Source of the DNA: an uncultured Methanobrevibacter sp. | GTDB taxonomy: Archaea; Methanobacteriota; Methanobacteria; Methanobacteriales; Methanobacteriaceae | Assembly: GCF_946184425.1 (NCBI RefSeq) | Contig: NZ_CAMHFP010000020.1 | Coordinates: 1 to 35,668, forward strand | Length of the DNA stretch: 35,668 nt | Direction of reading: 5' to 3' | Shown here: in pieces, positions 23,809 through 31,704 of the stretch | How the letters are laid out: every line of letters starts with the position of its first letter | How positions within the stretch are numbered: position 1 is the stretch's first letter | Notes under the pieces: model-generated | What the model was told of the DNA's origin: nothing | The model's input: only the letters and a program-made list of their open reading frames with translations | Databases searched by the model: none | Program-made: the position numbers and the translations under genes

Positions 23809-24908
23809 TCCTTTGAAAGTTGAATTTTGGATTCAATTGCTGTTGTCATTGAACTTAGAAGCATTCTTGATTTCAAATCAGTTTTATGAATCTTTTTGAG
23901 TTTGTTAACTTTGCGCAATAGCAGTCTGTTTTCCTCTTTGGTAAATGGAGAGTTTTTCCATGTATGCATCCAGTGAAGCAGGTGCGGATTGAGGGATACT
24001 GTCTGCACATCATCTGAAAATCCTTCAGTTTTTTTCCTGCAGTAAATATAGGACTCCATCAGTTCATCAAGAAGACGTACATTGACTGTATTGGTAATGG
24101 ACTTGTCGTCAGGCAAGTCTCTGATGTAGTAATCATAAGATATGAAATTATTTAAATATACGATGCCTTTAGCATTGAGCAATGCTTCAAGGGTAAATGC
24201 CATGTCATCACCTGAAACGAACTTTTGGAAGCGAAGATTATTGTCCATAATCAGTTCTCTTCTGTAGATTTTACACCAGACAGAAGGTTGCATTTTAAGC
24301 AAATCCGGTTCCTGTTCGATATTGTCCACGTGAATTATATCTAACGGCTTGTCTCGTGGGTATGTAACTTCCAAAGTCTTTCCGTAAAGAACCCTTTCTA
24401 CAACATTGTCCCAAATCACATCCGGAATGTCAAGGAAGTTTGCGCTTTCAAATTTTTCATCTGGATACGCACTTTCCAAATCATCCAAATACGGGGAGTA
24501 TGACTTTTGAACGTATCCTCCATATTCAAATATCCTTCTGAATCTTGCGAAGGTCATGTCCGCATCATATTTTTTGACTGCTTCGTATAATGTTTCGCAT
24601 GCATCTGGGGTGTATCTGTCATCAGGGTCCAGAAACATTATGTAGTCTCCGGTTGAAGCTTCAATACCTGTATTGCGGGGGGTGTGAGCACCTCCGCTGT
24701 TGGTTTCATGATGAATTGCTACACAGCAATCATATTTTTCAGCATACTCATCGATTACCTTATCAGATCCGTCTGTTGAACAATCGTTAACCATAATTAT
24801 TTCTAGATTTTCATTTCCAATTGTTTGGTTTATAAGAGAGTCAATCCCTCCTCTAAGGTGAGGTCCAACATTAAAAATTGGTAAAATAATGCTTATTTTA
24901 TCATTCAT
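23805..24908 (-). CDS. Glycosyltransferase family 2
   Basis: A 367-residue GT-A glycosyltransferase. The N-terminal SIILPIFNVGPHLRGGIDSL, EIIMVNDCSTDGSD, and the D-x-D-like FLDPDDRYTPDAC are the family marks. The C-terminal 130 residues (from SYDYYIRDLPDDK) are helical and charged, without membrane segments, so the enzyme is cytoplasmic or peripheral. Being directly coupled to glf suggests a galactofuranosyl-type or related transferase; this is inference. It overlaps hemD by eight bases. Confidence 0.92.
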   Translation of the reverse strand: MNDKISIILPIFNVGPHLRGGIDSLINQTIGNENLEIIMVNDCSTDGSDKVIDEYAEKYDCCVAIHHETNSGGAHTPRNTGIEASTGDYIMFLDPDDRYTPDACETLYEAVKKYDADMTFARFRRIFEYGGYVQKSYSPYLDDLESAYPDEKFESANFLDIPDVIWDNVVERVLYGKTLEVTYPRDKPLDIIHVDNIEQEPDLLKMQPSVWCKIYRRELIMDNNLRFQKFVSGDDMAFTLEALLNAKGIVYLNNFISYDYYIRDLPDDKSITNTVNVRLLDELMESYIYCRKKTEGFSDDVQTVSLNPHLLHWMHTWKNSPFTKEENRLLLRKVNKLKKIHKTDLKSRMLLSSMTTAIESKIQLSKE

Positions 24909-25671
24909 GTTCTTCTCTCCATGATTTAAATAACAGTTCCATCATGTCCGGAACAGTATAAGTGTCAGGGTAAATGTAGGAAACGCCATATTTTTCAAGT
25001 ACCTTTGCAGTAATCGGGCCGATGCAAACGGTCAGCAGGTTGTCGTTTATAAGTTTTGCAAGATTTTGTTTATCGTCAGCTATTTCAAAGAAGTTTTCTA
25101 CAGTCAATGGACTTGTAAAGGTTATTGCATCAATTTCTTTGTTTTCAATTTTTGCGATTAACTCTTTTATCGCTTGTTCATCCATTGGGAATAAAGATTT
25201 GTATGCTTCAGCTAAAATCACTTCATTTCCAAGTTTTTCAAGTTCTTCAGGAAGAATTGGTCTTGCAGAAGCCGTCCTTGGAATTCCAATGGTCTGGTTT
25301 GTAATTTCACGTTTTTTAAACTCTTCAATAAGTCCTTCAGCAGTAAAATCTTCAGGCATCAAATCAACAGTCAATCCATTTTTTTCGGCTAATTTCCCGG
25401 TTTTATTTCCGATGACGGCTAATTTGCAGTTTATGCTTTTTAAAAATTCCGGATGGAATTTGTTCAGTGAAACGATTGTTGTAGGTGATGTGAAAATAAT
25501 CCAATCCAGTTCATCTTTTCTTTCGACTAATTCTTTTAGGGATGCGCTATTTACAGGCTCCAAATCAAGAGTAGGTGCAAGAATTGCACTTCCTCCTAAC
25601 TTTTCAACAATCTCGCAAGCCTTTTTTGCCCTATCTTTTGGCCTTGTTATTGCAACAACAGGTTTTGACAT
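24901..25671 (-). CDS. hemD: Uroporphyrinogen-III synthase
   Basis: Closes hydroxymethylbilane to uroporphyrinogen III, the branch point to F430, corrinoids and siroheme. At 256 residues it is full length. HemD is poorly conserved, but the start VVAITRPKDRAKKACEIVEK, IIFTSPTTIVSLN, IGIPRTASARPILPEELEKL, ITFTSPLTVENFF and the C-terminal VCIGPITAKVLEKYG are characteristic. First gene of the leftward operon hemD-GT2-glf-srp19-DHH, with GAAGGTAATG as ribosome site. hemB is elsewhere in the window. Confidence 0.93.
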   Translation of the reverse strand: MSKPVVAITRPKDRAKKACEIVEKLGGSAILAPTLDLEPVNSASLKELVERKDELDWIIFTSPTTIVSLNKFHPEFLKSINCKLAVIGNKTGKLAEKNGLTVDLMPEDFTAEGLIEEFKKREITNQTIGIPRTASARPILPEELEKLGNEVILAEAYKSLFPMDEQAIKELIAKIENKEIDAITFTSPLTVENFFEIADDKQNLAKLINDNLLTVCIGPITAKVLEKYGVSYIYPDTYTVPDMMELLFKSWREEHE

Positions 25672-25699
25672 TTTACATTACCTTCATTATTTAATAATG

Positions 25700-25711
25700 T
25701 TATATATTTTG
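25700..25711 (-). promoter_or_regulatory. TATA box for the hemD operon
   Basis: The minus strand reads AAAATATATAAC about 30-40 bases before the hemD ATG, predicting a very short leader. The rest of the 234-base spacer to 25905 is AT-rich; nothing else could be read in it. Confidence 0.4.
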
Positions 25712-25905
25712 TTTGAGGTGGTTTATATTATTTGTTAATTTTAAAATTTTTTAATATTGTTTTTCTCTGTGATAATTTCTTTAATTTGCTAAATTGGTTT
25801 TGTTTTGTAATTTTTAGTCTGCTTTGAAAAGAGGTATTGCTAATAATTGTTGCGAATGTTGACATTAATATATCATGAAAATCATATTAAAAAATAGGTG
25901 ATAAT

Positions 25906-26370
25906 ATGGCAAACGTTTTGGTAGCATATTTCTCGGCAAGCGGAATTACAAAGGATGTGGCAGAAAGGATTGTCAATGAAAACGGATATGGATTATTTGA
26001 AATCGAACCGGTGGAAAAATATACTCCAGCGGATTTGGATTGGACTGACAGGAATTCAAGATCAACAATTGAGATGAACGACAAGTCATTCAGACCTCCA
26101 ATCAAGGAAAGTTGTGACGTTTCAGATTATGATATTGTCGTAATTGGCTTTCCGGTATGGTGGTACACCGCACCGACAATCATAAACACATTCATAGAAA
26201 GCGTTGATTTGACTGGTAAGACAATCAAGCTCTTCTGCACATCAGGAGGTTCCGGAATCGACAAATGTGTGGATGACCTTCAAAAAACATACCCTGAACT
26301 TAATTTCGCCAAAGGAATGAGATTTAGGAGTGATGTTTCAAAAGCCAAGGAGTGGATAGAAAATGAATAA
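25906..26370 (+). CDS. Flavodoxin
   Basis: A 154-residue FMN electron carrier. The phosphate loop is in LVAYFSASGITKDVAERI, the tryptophan-containing isoalloxazine loop in VIGFPVWWYTAPTIINTF, and the third loop in LFCTSGGSGIDKC, as in the flavodoxin_4 group common in anaerobic gut bacteria. AGGTGATA is the ribosome site. It overlaps the next flavoprotein gene by eight bases, so the two probably exchange electrons or share a pathway. Codons use more C at third positions than nearby AT-rich genes. Confidence 0.93.
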   Translation: MANVLVAYFSASGITKDVAERIVNENGYGLFEIEPVEKYTPADLDWTDRNSRSTIEMNDKSFRPPIKESCDVSDYDIVVIGFPVWWYTAPTIINTFIESVDLTGKTIKLFCTSGGSGIDKCVDDLQKTYPELNFAKGMRFRSDVSKAKEWIENE

Positions 26371-26878
26371 GAAAGTTATAGTCATAAGTTCCTCACCGAG
26401 AATCGGTGGAAATTCAGACACACTGTGTGATGAATTTGTAAGGGGAGCATTGGATGGAGACAATGCGGCAGTCAAATACAATCTCGAAGAGATAAGATTC
26501 CATGCATGCAAGGCATGTTATAAATGCAAGACTCCTGAGATGAAGTGTTTTCAGGAAGATGGGCTTGCCGAAGTATTGGATAAGATGATGGAAGCCGATG
26601 TTATCGTATATGCAACTCCAATTTACTACTATTCAATGTGCGGAACCCTAAAAAGATTCTTCGACAGATGCTATCCGATATTCAACCAGCTGGAAGATAA
26701 GGATTATTACATCATAACTTCTGCGGGATCATCAAACGGAAACGCATTGACCGGAATCAGGGACTTCATTAGCTTTTCCAAAAATCCGACCGAAAAGGCA
26801 GTATTTACTGTAATTGGTGATGCGAAATCCCAGACTGAACTGTTAAAAGAAGTATATGAAGCAGGTTTTGACTGCTAA
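26363..26878 (+). CDS. Flavodoxin-like NAD(P)H-dependent oxidoreductase (iron-sulfur flavoprotein type)
   Basis: A 171-residue flavoprotein with the start VIVISSSPRIGGNSDTLCDE and the YATPIYYYSMCGTLKRFFDR loop. The cysteine cluster HACKACYKCKTPEMKCFQED fits the compact 4Fe-4S site of the iron-sulfur flavoprotein group. It resembles the third gene of the TetR operon at 6378 but shorter. It overlaps the flavodoxin gene by eight bases. Likely NAD(P)H to FMN electron transfer; partner unknown. Confidence 0.9.
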   Translation: MNKKVIVISSSPRIGGNSDTLCDEFVRGALDGDNAAVKYNLEEIRFHACKACYKCKTPEMKCFQEDGLAEVLDKMMEADVIVYATPIYYYSMCGTLKRFFDRCYPIFNQLEDKDYYIITSAGSSNGNALTGIRDFISFSKNPTEKAVFTVIGDAKSQTELLKEVYEAGFDC

Positions 26879-26912
26879 AAAAAGAAAATTAGGAAAGAAT
26901 TAATCTTTCCTA
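26876..26912 (-). terminator. Intrinsic-type terminator of the beta-helix gene
   Basis: TAGGAAAGA (26890-26898) and TCTTTCCTA (26904-26912) form a perfect 9-bp stem with a five-base loop at the beta-helix stop codon. Leftward it is followed by TTTTCTTTTTTT, so it serves the minus strand. It lies between two convergent operons. Confidence 0.7.
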
Positions 26913-28441
26913 TCCTTTAAAAGGATTTGAACTGTTGTACTCTTTACCATCAACAGTTAATGTAAACTCACCATAGTCTATTTCACCAGAAACTTCTAAA
27001 CCTGATACTGAACTGTCGCCAGTCAATGTCCATTTTGAATTGTCGGCTACCTTAACTGTAGTGTTTCCTGTAGAGTTAATTGCTCCTTTAAACTCGGTGT
27101 TTTTCATGGTCCAATTAAGTGAACTGATGGAATCGACAATAACATTACCGTCTATTTTTTCATTATCGGTATTGACTTCAGCCACTCCGCCGTTGGATCC
27201 TGTTGTTCCCCACTGGTTTTGACCTGCAATCTCTAAAAATGTTCCGCTGCCGAATTTCAATTCAGTATTTTCCAGATTGATTACACATGCTGTGTTTGTC
27301 ACGTGAAACAGAGGGGCTTCCTTGTAAACAGGTGAGTCTTCTGCTATTGTGAGTTTTGAGTTTTTGGCAGTAAAGAGCGATGTTCCAACATCAGCGTCCC
27401 CGCTCATGGACTGGTAGATGAACACTCCTCCCAAATCAACGTATTCGTCTCCATCCTGCCTGTTACCTCCAGCATAACCTGTTAAATCACAATTATCTAG
27501 TTCGATTGAGTTTTTACCTTCAATACATGCAATCTGTGATACATATGCAGTACCTTTTGTATTGTCTGCAGTTATGTTTCCTGTTGAATAGATTAAAGGT
27601 GACCCTCTTCCTGAGTCTTTGCTGACTCCGGTGTTGATTTCTGAGTTGTCAACATGAACCTCTCCTTCTCCACGGTCTGTTGCAAGAGCAGCACAGCTTT
27701 GACCGTCAGTGTTTATCACGACATTTGAAGCGGTGATCTTACCGTTGTAGGTTGCATCAAGTCCTCTTGACTTGTCGGAGTGTGTTGTTATTTTCACATT
27801 GTCAATTCTGGCTTCGGTTGTGCCTGAAACTGTTGCCTGACCAGGTTGGCCGCCGCCGTTGCCGTCAGGAGCTTGTCCTCCATCACCAGATCCTTCAGGC
27901 ATTTCAGGAGGCTGTCCTCCAGTTGCACCTTGACCTTCTCCGCTGCCGTTTCCTGTTGCTTCCGGAGGCTGTCCTCCTTCACCTTGAGCTTCGCCGGAAG
28001 AGCTGCTGCTGTCAACGGTGGTTTCGGCGTTGGTTACAAAAATACCGTTGGAACCTTTTGAGTTTGTATTGATTTCAACGTTTGAGATGTCCAAAGTTCC
28101 GTTGGTGTTTACAAGAACTGCTGAGTTGACACCATAAAAGTCAGCGTCATCTCCTGAAGTCTGTGTGTCGCCGGTCTTGTTGACCATTGAATTTTTAAGA
28201 GTCAGTTTTCCGTTGTTTGTCACTAGGATTGAATTTAAATCACTGGAACTGGATGATATTAATCCGTTTTCCTTTGAATCCTCAGTAGCGTTTACAACAA
28301 TATTTCCAATATCTTCAAGTGCATTTGCATCAATATTAACAGAATTTGCTATTTGTGATGTTGTATTGTTTGTGAGTGCAAATGCCCTGCTCCAATAAGT
28401 ATTACGACTGCGATTGCCGCAATCAAAAGCTTTCTGTTCAT
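26910..28441 (-). CDS. Secreted beta-helix surface protein with a frameshift in the signal peptide
   Basis: Starting at the ATG at 28441, the frame reads MNRKLLIAAIAVVILIGAG, a clear signal peptide, then runs into a stop. A one-base shift at the G-run (28385-28387) continues as AFALTNNTTSQIANSVN and stays open to 26910. Restoring one G gives 511 codons, 510 residues. The body is made of short strands rich in Asn, Thr and Gly (GTLDISNVEINTNSKG, GKITASNVVINTDGQS), typical of a right-handed beta-helix. Blocks such as FIYQSMSGDADVGTSLF and a Trp-Gly-Thr-x-Gly-Ser-Asn-Gly-Gly stretch resemble carbohydrate-binding-type beta-helix proteins of gut Firmicutes. A Gly/Gln/Pro linker with repeated GGQPPE is at about 27845-28000. 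No C-terminal anchor. The 437-codon body from a GTG at 28223 is intact, but would lack export. Confidence 0.75.
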
Positions 28442-28451
28442 AAATATAATA

Positions 28452-28461
28452 ACTTGCAAGT
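28452..28461. promoter_or_regulatory. Ten-base palindrome before the beta-helix gene
   Basis: ACTTGCAAGT is a perfect palindrome ten bases before the beta-helix ATG and 170 bases from the adhesin gene. Such a site in a divergent spacer could be an operator. Only symmetry and position support this. Confidence 0.3.
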
Positions 28462-28589
28462 CATATTTAACATTTTTGAATAATATGGAGTTTAATTTAT
28501 GATTATTTGATGATGGAAATTGTTGGTGTGATGCATAAGCAATTCTGTAAAATTTTATAGACTCAAAATTTTAAAAATTAAAGAATTAC

Positions 28590-28598
28590 TTTATATAA
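28590..28598 (+). promoter_or_regulatory. TATA box of the adhesin-like gene
   Basis: TTTATATAA lies about 37 bases before the ATG at 28632, predicting transcription from about 28620. One of the clearest TATA boxes in the window, so the broken gene may still be transcribed. Confidence 0.5.
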
Positions 28599-28631
28599 GG
28601 AGGCATTGCATAAAATTAATTAAGTGATATT

Positions 28632-29271
28632 ATGAATGTTTTAAAAATAGCGATTGTCATGCTAATATTACTCATGTCGATAGGTGCTGTCTGTGCTGCA
28701 GATAACATCTCTAGTGACGTGATTTGCGATGATGGTCAGGAAATCTTAGAATCTACGCAAAAAGACATTTATACGACTGATGAAGGTTCATTCACTGATT
28801 TAAATCTTGAAATCAAAAATGCAACTGGCGTTATGGATATAACTCAAGACTATAAATTCAATAATGAAACGGATTCCTCTAACTGGGGTATCATAGTTTA
28901 TAAGAATGATTTTGTCATTAACGGTAACGGACACACATTCGACGGGAACGGCCAAGCAAGGGTAATGACCCATTGGAGTCAACATAACAATAAACAACCT
29001 TAGACTCATAAACGGAAATGGTGATATGGGTGGCGCCATTTTAATATATCCTGGCAGTTCCATTACAACAAGGAATATGACTTTTGAAAACAATTCTGCT
29101 AGCATAATGGGTGGTGCCGTTAAAGTTGAAGGCAATTATACAAGCGTTAACGATAAGTTTGTCAATAATTATGGTAAAGGTGCGGCAATTGCCAGTACGG
29201 GCGAGATCAATTCTCTAACATTGAATAATGGGACTTTCATAAATAAATATTCGTTGGGATTATGCTCCTGA
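28632..29271 (+). pseudogene. Broken adhesin-like protein gene (frameshift and 3' truncation)
   Basis: The start MNVLKIAIVMLILLMSIGAV ending CAAD is a signal peptide. The frame continues to FVINGNGHTFDGNGQARVM and then goes out of frame at a C-run (28969-28971). Dropping one C gives MTIGVNITINNLRLINGNGD, then MGGAILIYPGSSITTRNMTF and MGGAVKVEGNYTSV, the polymorphic beta-helix repeats of methanogen adhesin-like proteins. Intact members are usually many hundreds of residues and carry further repeats plus a C-terminal domain. This copy ends after about 210 residues in a tail (SLGLCS) that is the antisense of the acyltransferase gene. So it has both an internal frameshift and a lost 3' part; probably not functional. 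Confidence 0.8.
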
Positions 29272-30261
29272 AACTTTTTGAAGGTAGGGGATTTTGCTGA
29301 CGATGAAAGGCATAATCCAGGATAGGAATATGGTTGCAGCAAACATTAAGGGGAACATGATGTTTGAGTGCGGGTTTATTTTTGACATGAACATGATTAC
29401 GATGACGTGGGAAAAATACATTCCATAACTGTAAAGGCTTATTGAACTGATTGTCTTGCCCACAGCGTTATTTTTGATTGAATCGAATCTGTTTTCCTTA
29501 TCCAAATATTCAATGAAAAGATACAATCCAACTCCCATTGCGACAACCAAAATGTTTTGATACATCAGCTCAACGGAACCTAAGCTGTTGCTGTAGGTGT
29601 ATGCGACAAAAATGGCCAGTGAAACCAAAAGAATGGCAAATCCAAGAACAGTCATTTTTTTGTTGTTAAATTTAAACTGTTTGGTTGATAAATAATAACC
29701 TAAAACAGGATATCCGATAAATCCTGCAAAATAATCAAGCTTGAAGTAAGGAAATAGCGGATATAACTTAAAGGTATTTAAAATGATGAAAATAAACCAG
29801 ATTGCCAGGAAATATTTGCATGCGTCCTCACCATACTCCCTAATGAATACGTTAATGAGAGGAATTGCAAGATAAATTCCAATCAAAGTCCAGAAATACC
29901 ACATTATGGATGGATTTCCGATAAACACATTCCACATGTATGTGTAGGGTTTGTGGAAATGGAAATTGGTCAATGTAATTAGAATCATCCAGAAGATGAA
30001 GGGGTATATGATTCTGGCAAATCTTCTCTTTAAAAAGTCCTTTAAGCTAGGATATTCTCTGTTTAAAAGAAGAGCTCCGCTAATCATTAGAAATATTGGA
30101 ACGCCGATTCTTCCGATGTCATGGAATGTTAATTGTGCAATGACTTCAAATGGGGTGTTTAAAGGCCCGAAATAGAAATCCACATGACATATTATTACGG
30201 CTATTATTGCAAATGCCCTTAGCAGGTCGTAGTAAAAAATTCTTTCTTTTTTGGTTTTCAT
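29260..30261 (-). CDS. Acyltransferase 3 family membrane protein (O-acetyltransferase)
   Basis: A 333-residue multi-pass membrane protein that moves acetyl or similar groups onto surface sugars. The start YYDLLRAFAIIAVIICHVDF has the conserved Arg and catalytic His of the family; IPIFLMISGALLLNREYP-like sequence (VPIFLMISGALLL) and FLKRRFARIIYPFIFW follow. About ten hydrophobic segments are present. Length equals WecH-like members. Its last codons overlap the end of the broken adhesin gene by 12 bases. It fits with glf, LicD and the flippase as a glycan-modifying gene. Confidence 0.92.
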   Translation of the reverse strand: MKTKKERIFYYDLLRAFAIIAVIICHVDFYFGPLNTPFEVIAQLTFHDIGRIGVPIFLMISGALLLNREYPSLKDFLKRRFARIIYPFIFWMILITLTNFHFHKPYTYMWNVFIGNPSIMWYFWTLIGIYLAIPLINVFIREYGEDACKYFLAIWFIFIILNTFKLYPLFPYFKLDYFAGFIGYPVLGYYLSTKQFKFNNKKMTVLGFAILLVSLAIFVAYTYSNSLGSVELMYQNILVVAMGVGLYLFIEYLDKENRFDSIKNNAVGKTISSISLYSYGMYFSHVIVIMFMSKINPHSNIMFPLMFAATIFLSWIMPFIVSKIPYLQKVSGA

Positions 30262-30362
30262 TGAAGTTATTTATGTTTTGTTTTTATTTAATTTTTTTGA
30301 AAATAGTTTATTTTAATTCTTTTTATGGGATGTAACTTTAATATACATTAATTTAAAATAAT

Positions 30363-30371
30363 AATATAAAG
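30363..30371 (+). promoter_or_regulatory. TATA box for ahcY
   Basis: AATATAAAG about 70 bases before the ATG at 30436. Motif and position only; no SAM riboswitch or other leader fold was recognised in 30262-30435. Confidence 0.35.
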
Positions 30372-30435
30372 TGATTGATAATTATTCTAAATTAATGCCA
30401 ATTTTCAATACACTTATTTTTATGGAATGATTTTT

Positions 30436-31686
30436 ATGAGTAAAGTAAAAGACATGTCTTTAGCACCAGAAGGTGTTAGAAAAATCGAATGGGTTCAAAA
30501 ACACATGCCTGTTTTGGAATCCATTAAAGAGGAATATTTGGAAACCCAACCTTTCAAAGGAATAACTATCGGTTCATGTTTACATTTGGAACCTAAAACA
30601 ATCAATTTAGGTTTGACATTGATGGCAGGTGGAGCTGAAGTCGCAATGACTGGATGCAACCCACTGTCCACACATGACGATGCAGTTGCAGGAGCCGCCG
30701 ATTTAGGATTGAACGTCTACGGATGGAGAGAACAGGACGACGAGGAATACTACCAAACCATCAATATGGTACTCGACCACAAACCTGACATCATCATCGA
30801 CGACGGAGCAGACATGATTATGGTTTTACACAATGAAAGGACTGAACTTTTAAGCCACATCAAAGGAGCATGTGAAGAAACCACAACAGGTGTTCACAGA
30901 TTACAAGCAATGCATGCAGACGGAGCATTGAAATTCCCAGTAATCGCAGTAAACGACGCATACACCAAATACCTATTCGACAACAGATACGGAACCGGAC
31001 AATCAAGCTTCGACGCAATCATGGGAACAACCAACATGGTAATCGCAGGAAAAACCGTAGTCGTTTCAGGATACGGATGGTGCGGAAGAGGCCTTGCACT
31101 CAGAGCAGCAGGTCTCGGAGCAGACGTAATCGTAACCGAAGTAGATCCAATCAGAGCTTTAGAAGCAAGAATGGACGGATACAGAGTAATGACCATCAGA
31201 GAAGCAGTAAAACAGGCAGACCTGATTATTACCGTAACCGGAAATGCAGACATCATCTGCGGTGATGATTTCAAATACATGAAAGACGGATGTATGCTTG
31301 CAAACTCTGGACACTTCAACGTCGAAATCAACAGACCAGACCTTGAAGCAATCTCAACCGAAGTCAAAGAAGTACGTGAAAGCATAGAAGAGTTCACAAC
31401 AAAAGACGGACGTAAAATCTACCTATTGGCTGACGGAAGATTAGTTAACCTTTCAGCTGCACGTGGACAAGGACATCCTGCTGAAATTATGGACATGAGT
31501 TTTGCCGTACAGGCATTATCCGCAAAACACATCCTTGAAAACGACTTGCCGGTCGGAGTAACTAAAGCACCTGATGAAATCGACTACAATGTAGCATCCA
31601 TGAAATTAAATGCAATGGGCATTGAAATCGACTCACTAACAGACAAACAAAAAGCATACATGGCTAACTGGCAAGAAGGAACATAA
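30436..31686 (+). CDS. ahcY: Adenosylhomocysteinase
   Basis: Hydrolyses S-adenosylhomocysteine, the product of methyl transfer, to homocysteine and adenosine, with NAD as bound cofactor. In Methanocaldococcus the homologue prefers S-inosylhomocysteine, so the true substrate here may differ. The 416-residue protein has AGGAEVAMTGCNPLSTHDD, GVHRLQAM, VVVSGYGWCGRGLALRAAG (NAD-binding) and NLSAARGQGHPAEIMDMSFA. The start at 30436 is the usual family start; an ATG at 30427 is in frame just before. Codons between about 30,720 and 31,430 are almost all C-ending where a choice exists (ATC, GAC, AAC), unlike its ends and neighbours, suggesting selection for high expression or a mosaic origin. metK follows after 18 bases. 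Confidence 0.95.
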   Translation: MSKVKDMSLAPEGVRKIEWVQKHMPVLESIKEEYLETQPFKGITIGSCLHLEPKTINLGLTLMAGGAEVAMTGCNPLSTHDDAVAGAADLGLNVYGWREQDDEEYYQTINMVLDHKPDIIIDDGADMIMVLHNERTELLSHIKGACEETTTGVHRLQAMHADGALKFPVIAVNDAYTKYLFDNRYGTGQSSFDAIMGTTNMVIAGKTVVVSGYGWCGRGLALRAAGLGADVIVTEVDPIRALEARMDGYRVMTIREAVKQADLIITVTGNADIICGDDFKYMKDGCMLANSGHFNVEINRPDLEAISTEVKEVRESIEEFTTKDGRKIYLLADGRLVNLSAARGQGHPAEIMDMSFAVQALSAKHILENDLPVGVTKAPDEIDYNVASMKLNAMGIEIDSLTDKQKAYMANWQEGT

Positions 31687-31704
31687 AACTGATAGGTTGA
31701 TATC

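Noticed and set aside
25022-25738. Open frame of 238 codons opposite hemD
   Set aside because: Hydrophobic, Ser-rich product typical of antisense frames; hemD on the other strand has conserved blocks throughout.
26912-26926. Palindrome ATCCTTTAAAAGGAT as a second terminator
   Set aside because: It lies within the last codons of the beta-helix gene with almost no loop and no T-run; the 9-bp stem beside it explains termination better.
27752-28072. Long open frames on the plus strand and in a second minus frame under the GGQPPE linker
   Set aside because: They arise from the biased Gly/Gln/Pro codons of the beta-helix linker; they lack ribosome sites and give low-complexity products.
30262-30435. 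SAM-type riboswitch before ahcY-metK
   Set aside because: The spacer is simple AT-rich DNA with no conserved stems or GC-rich core of known SAM riboswitches.
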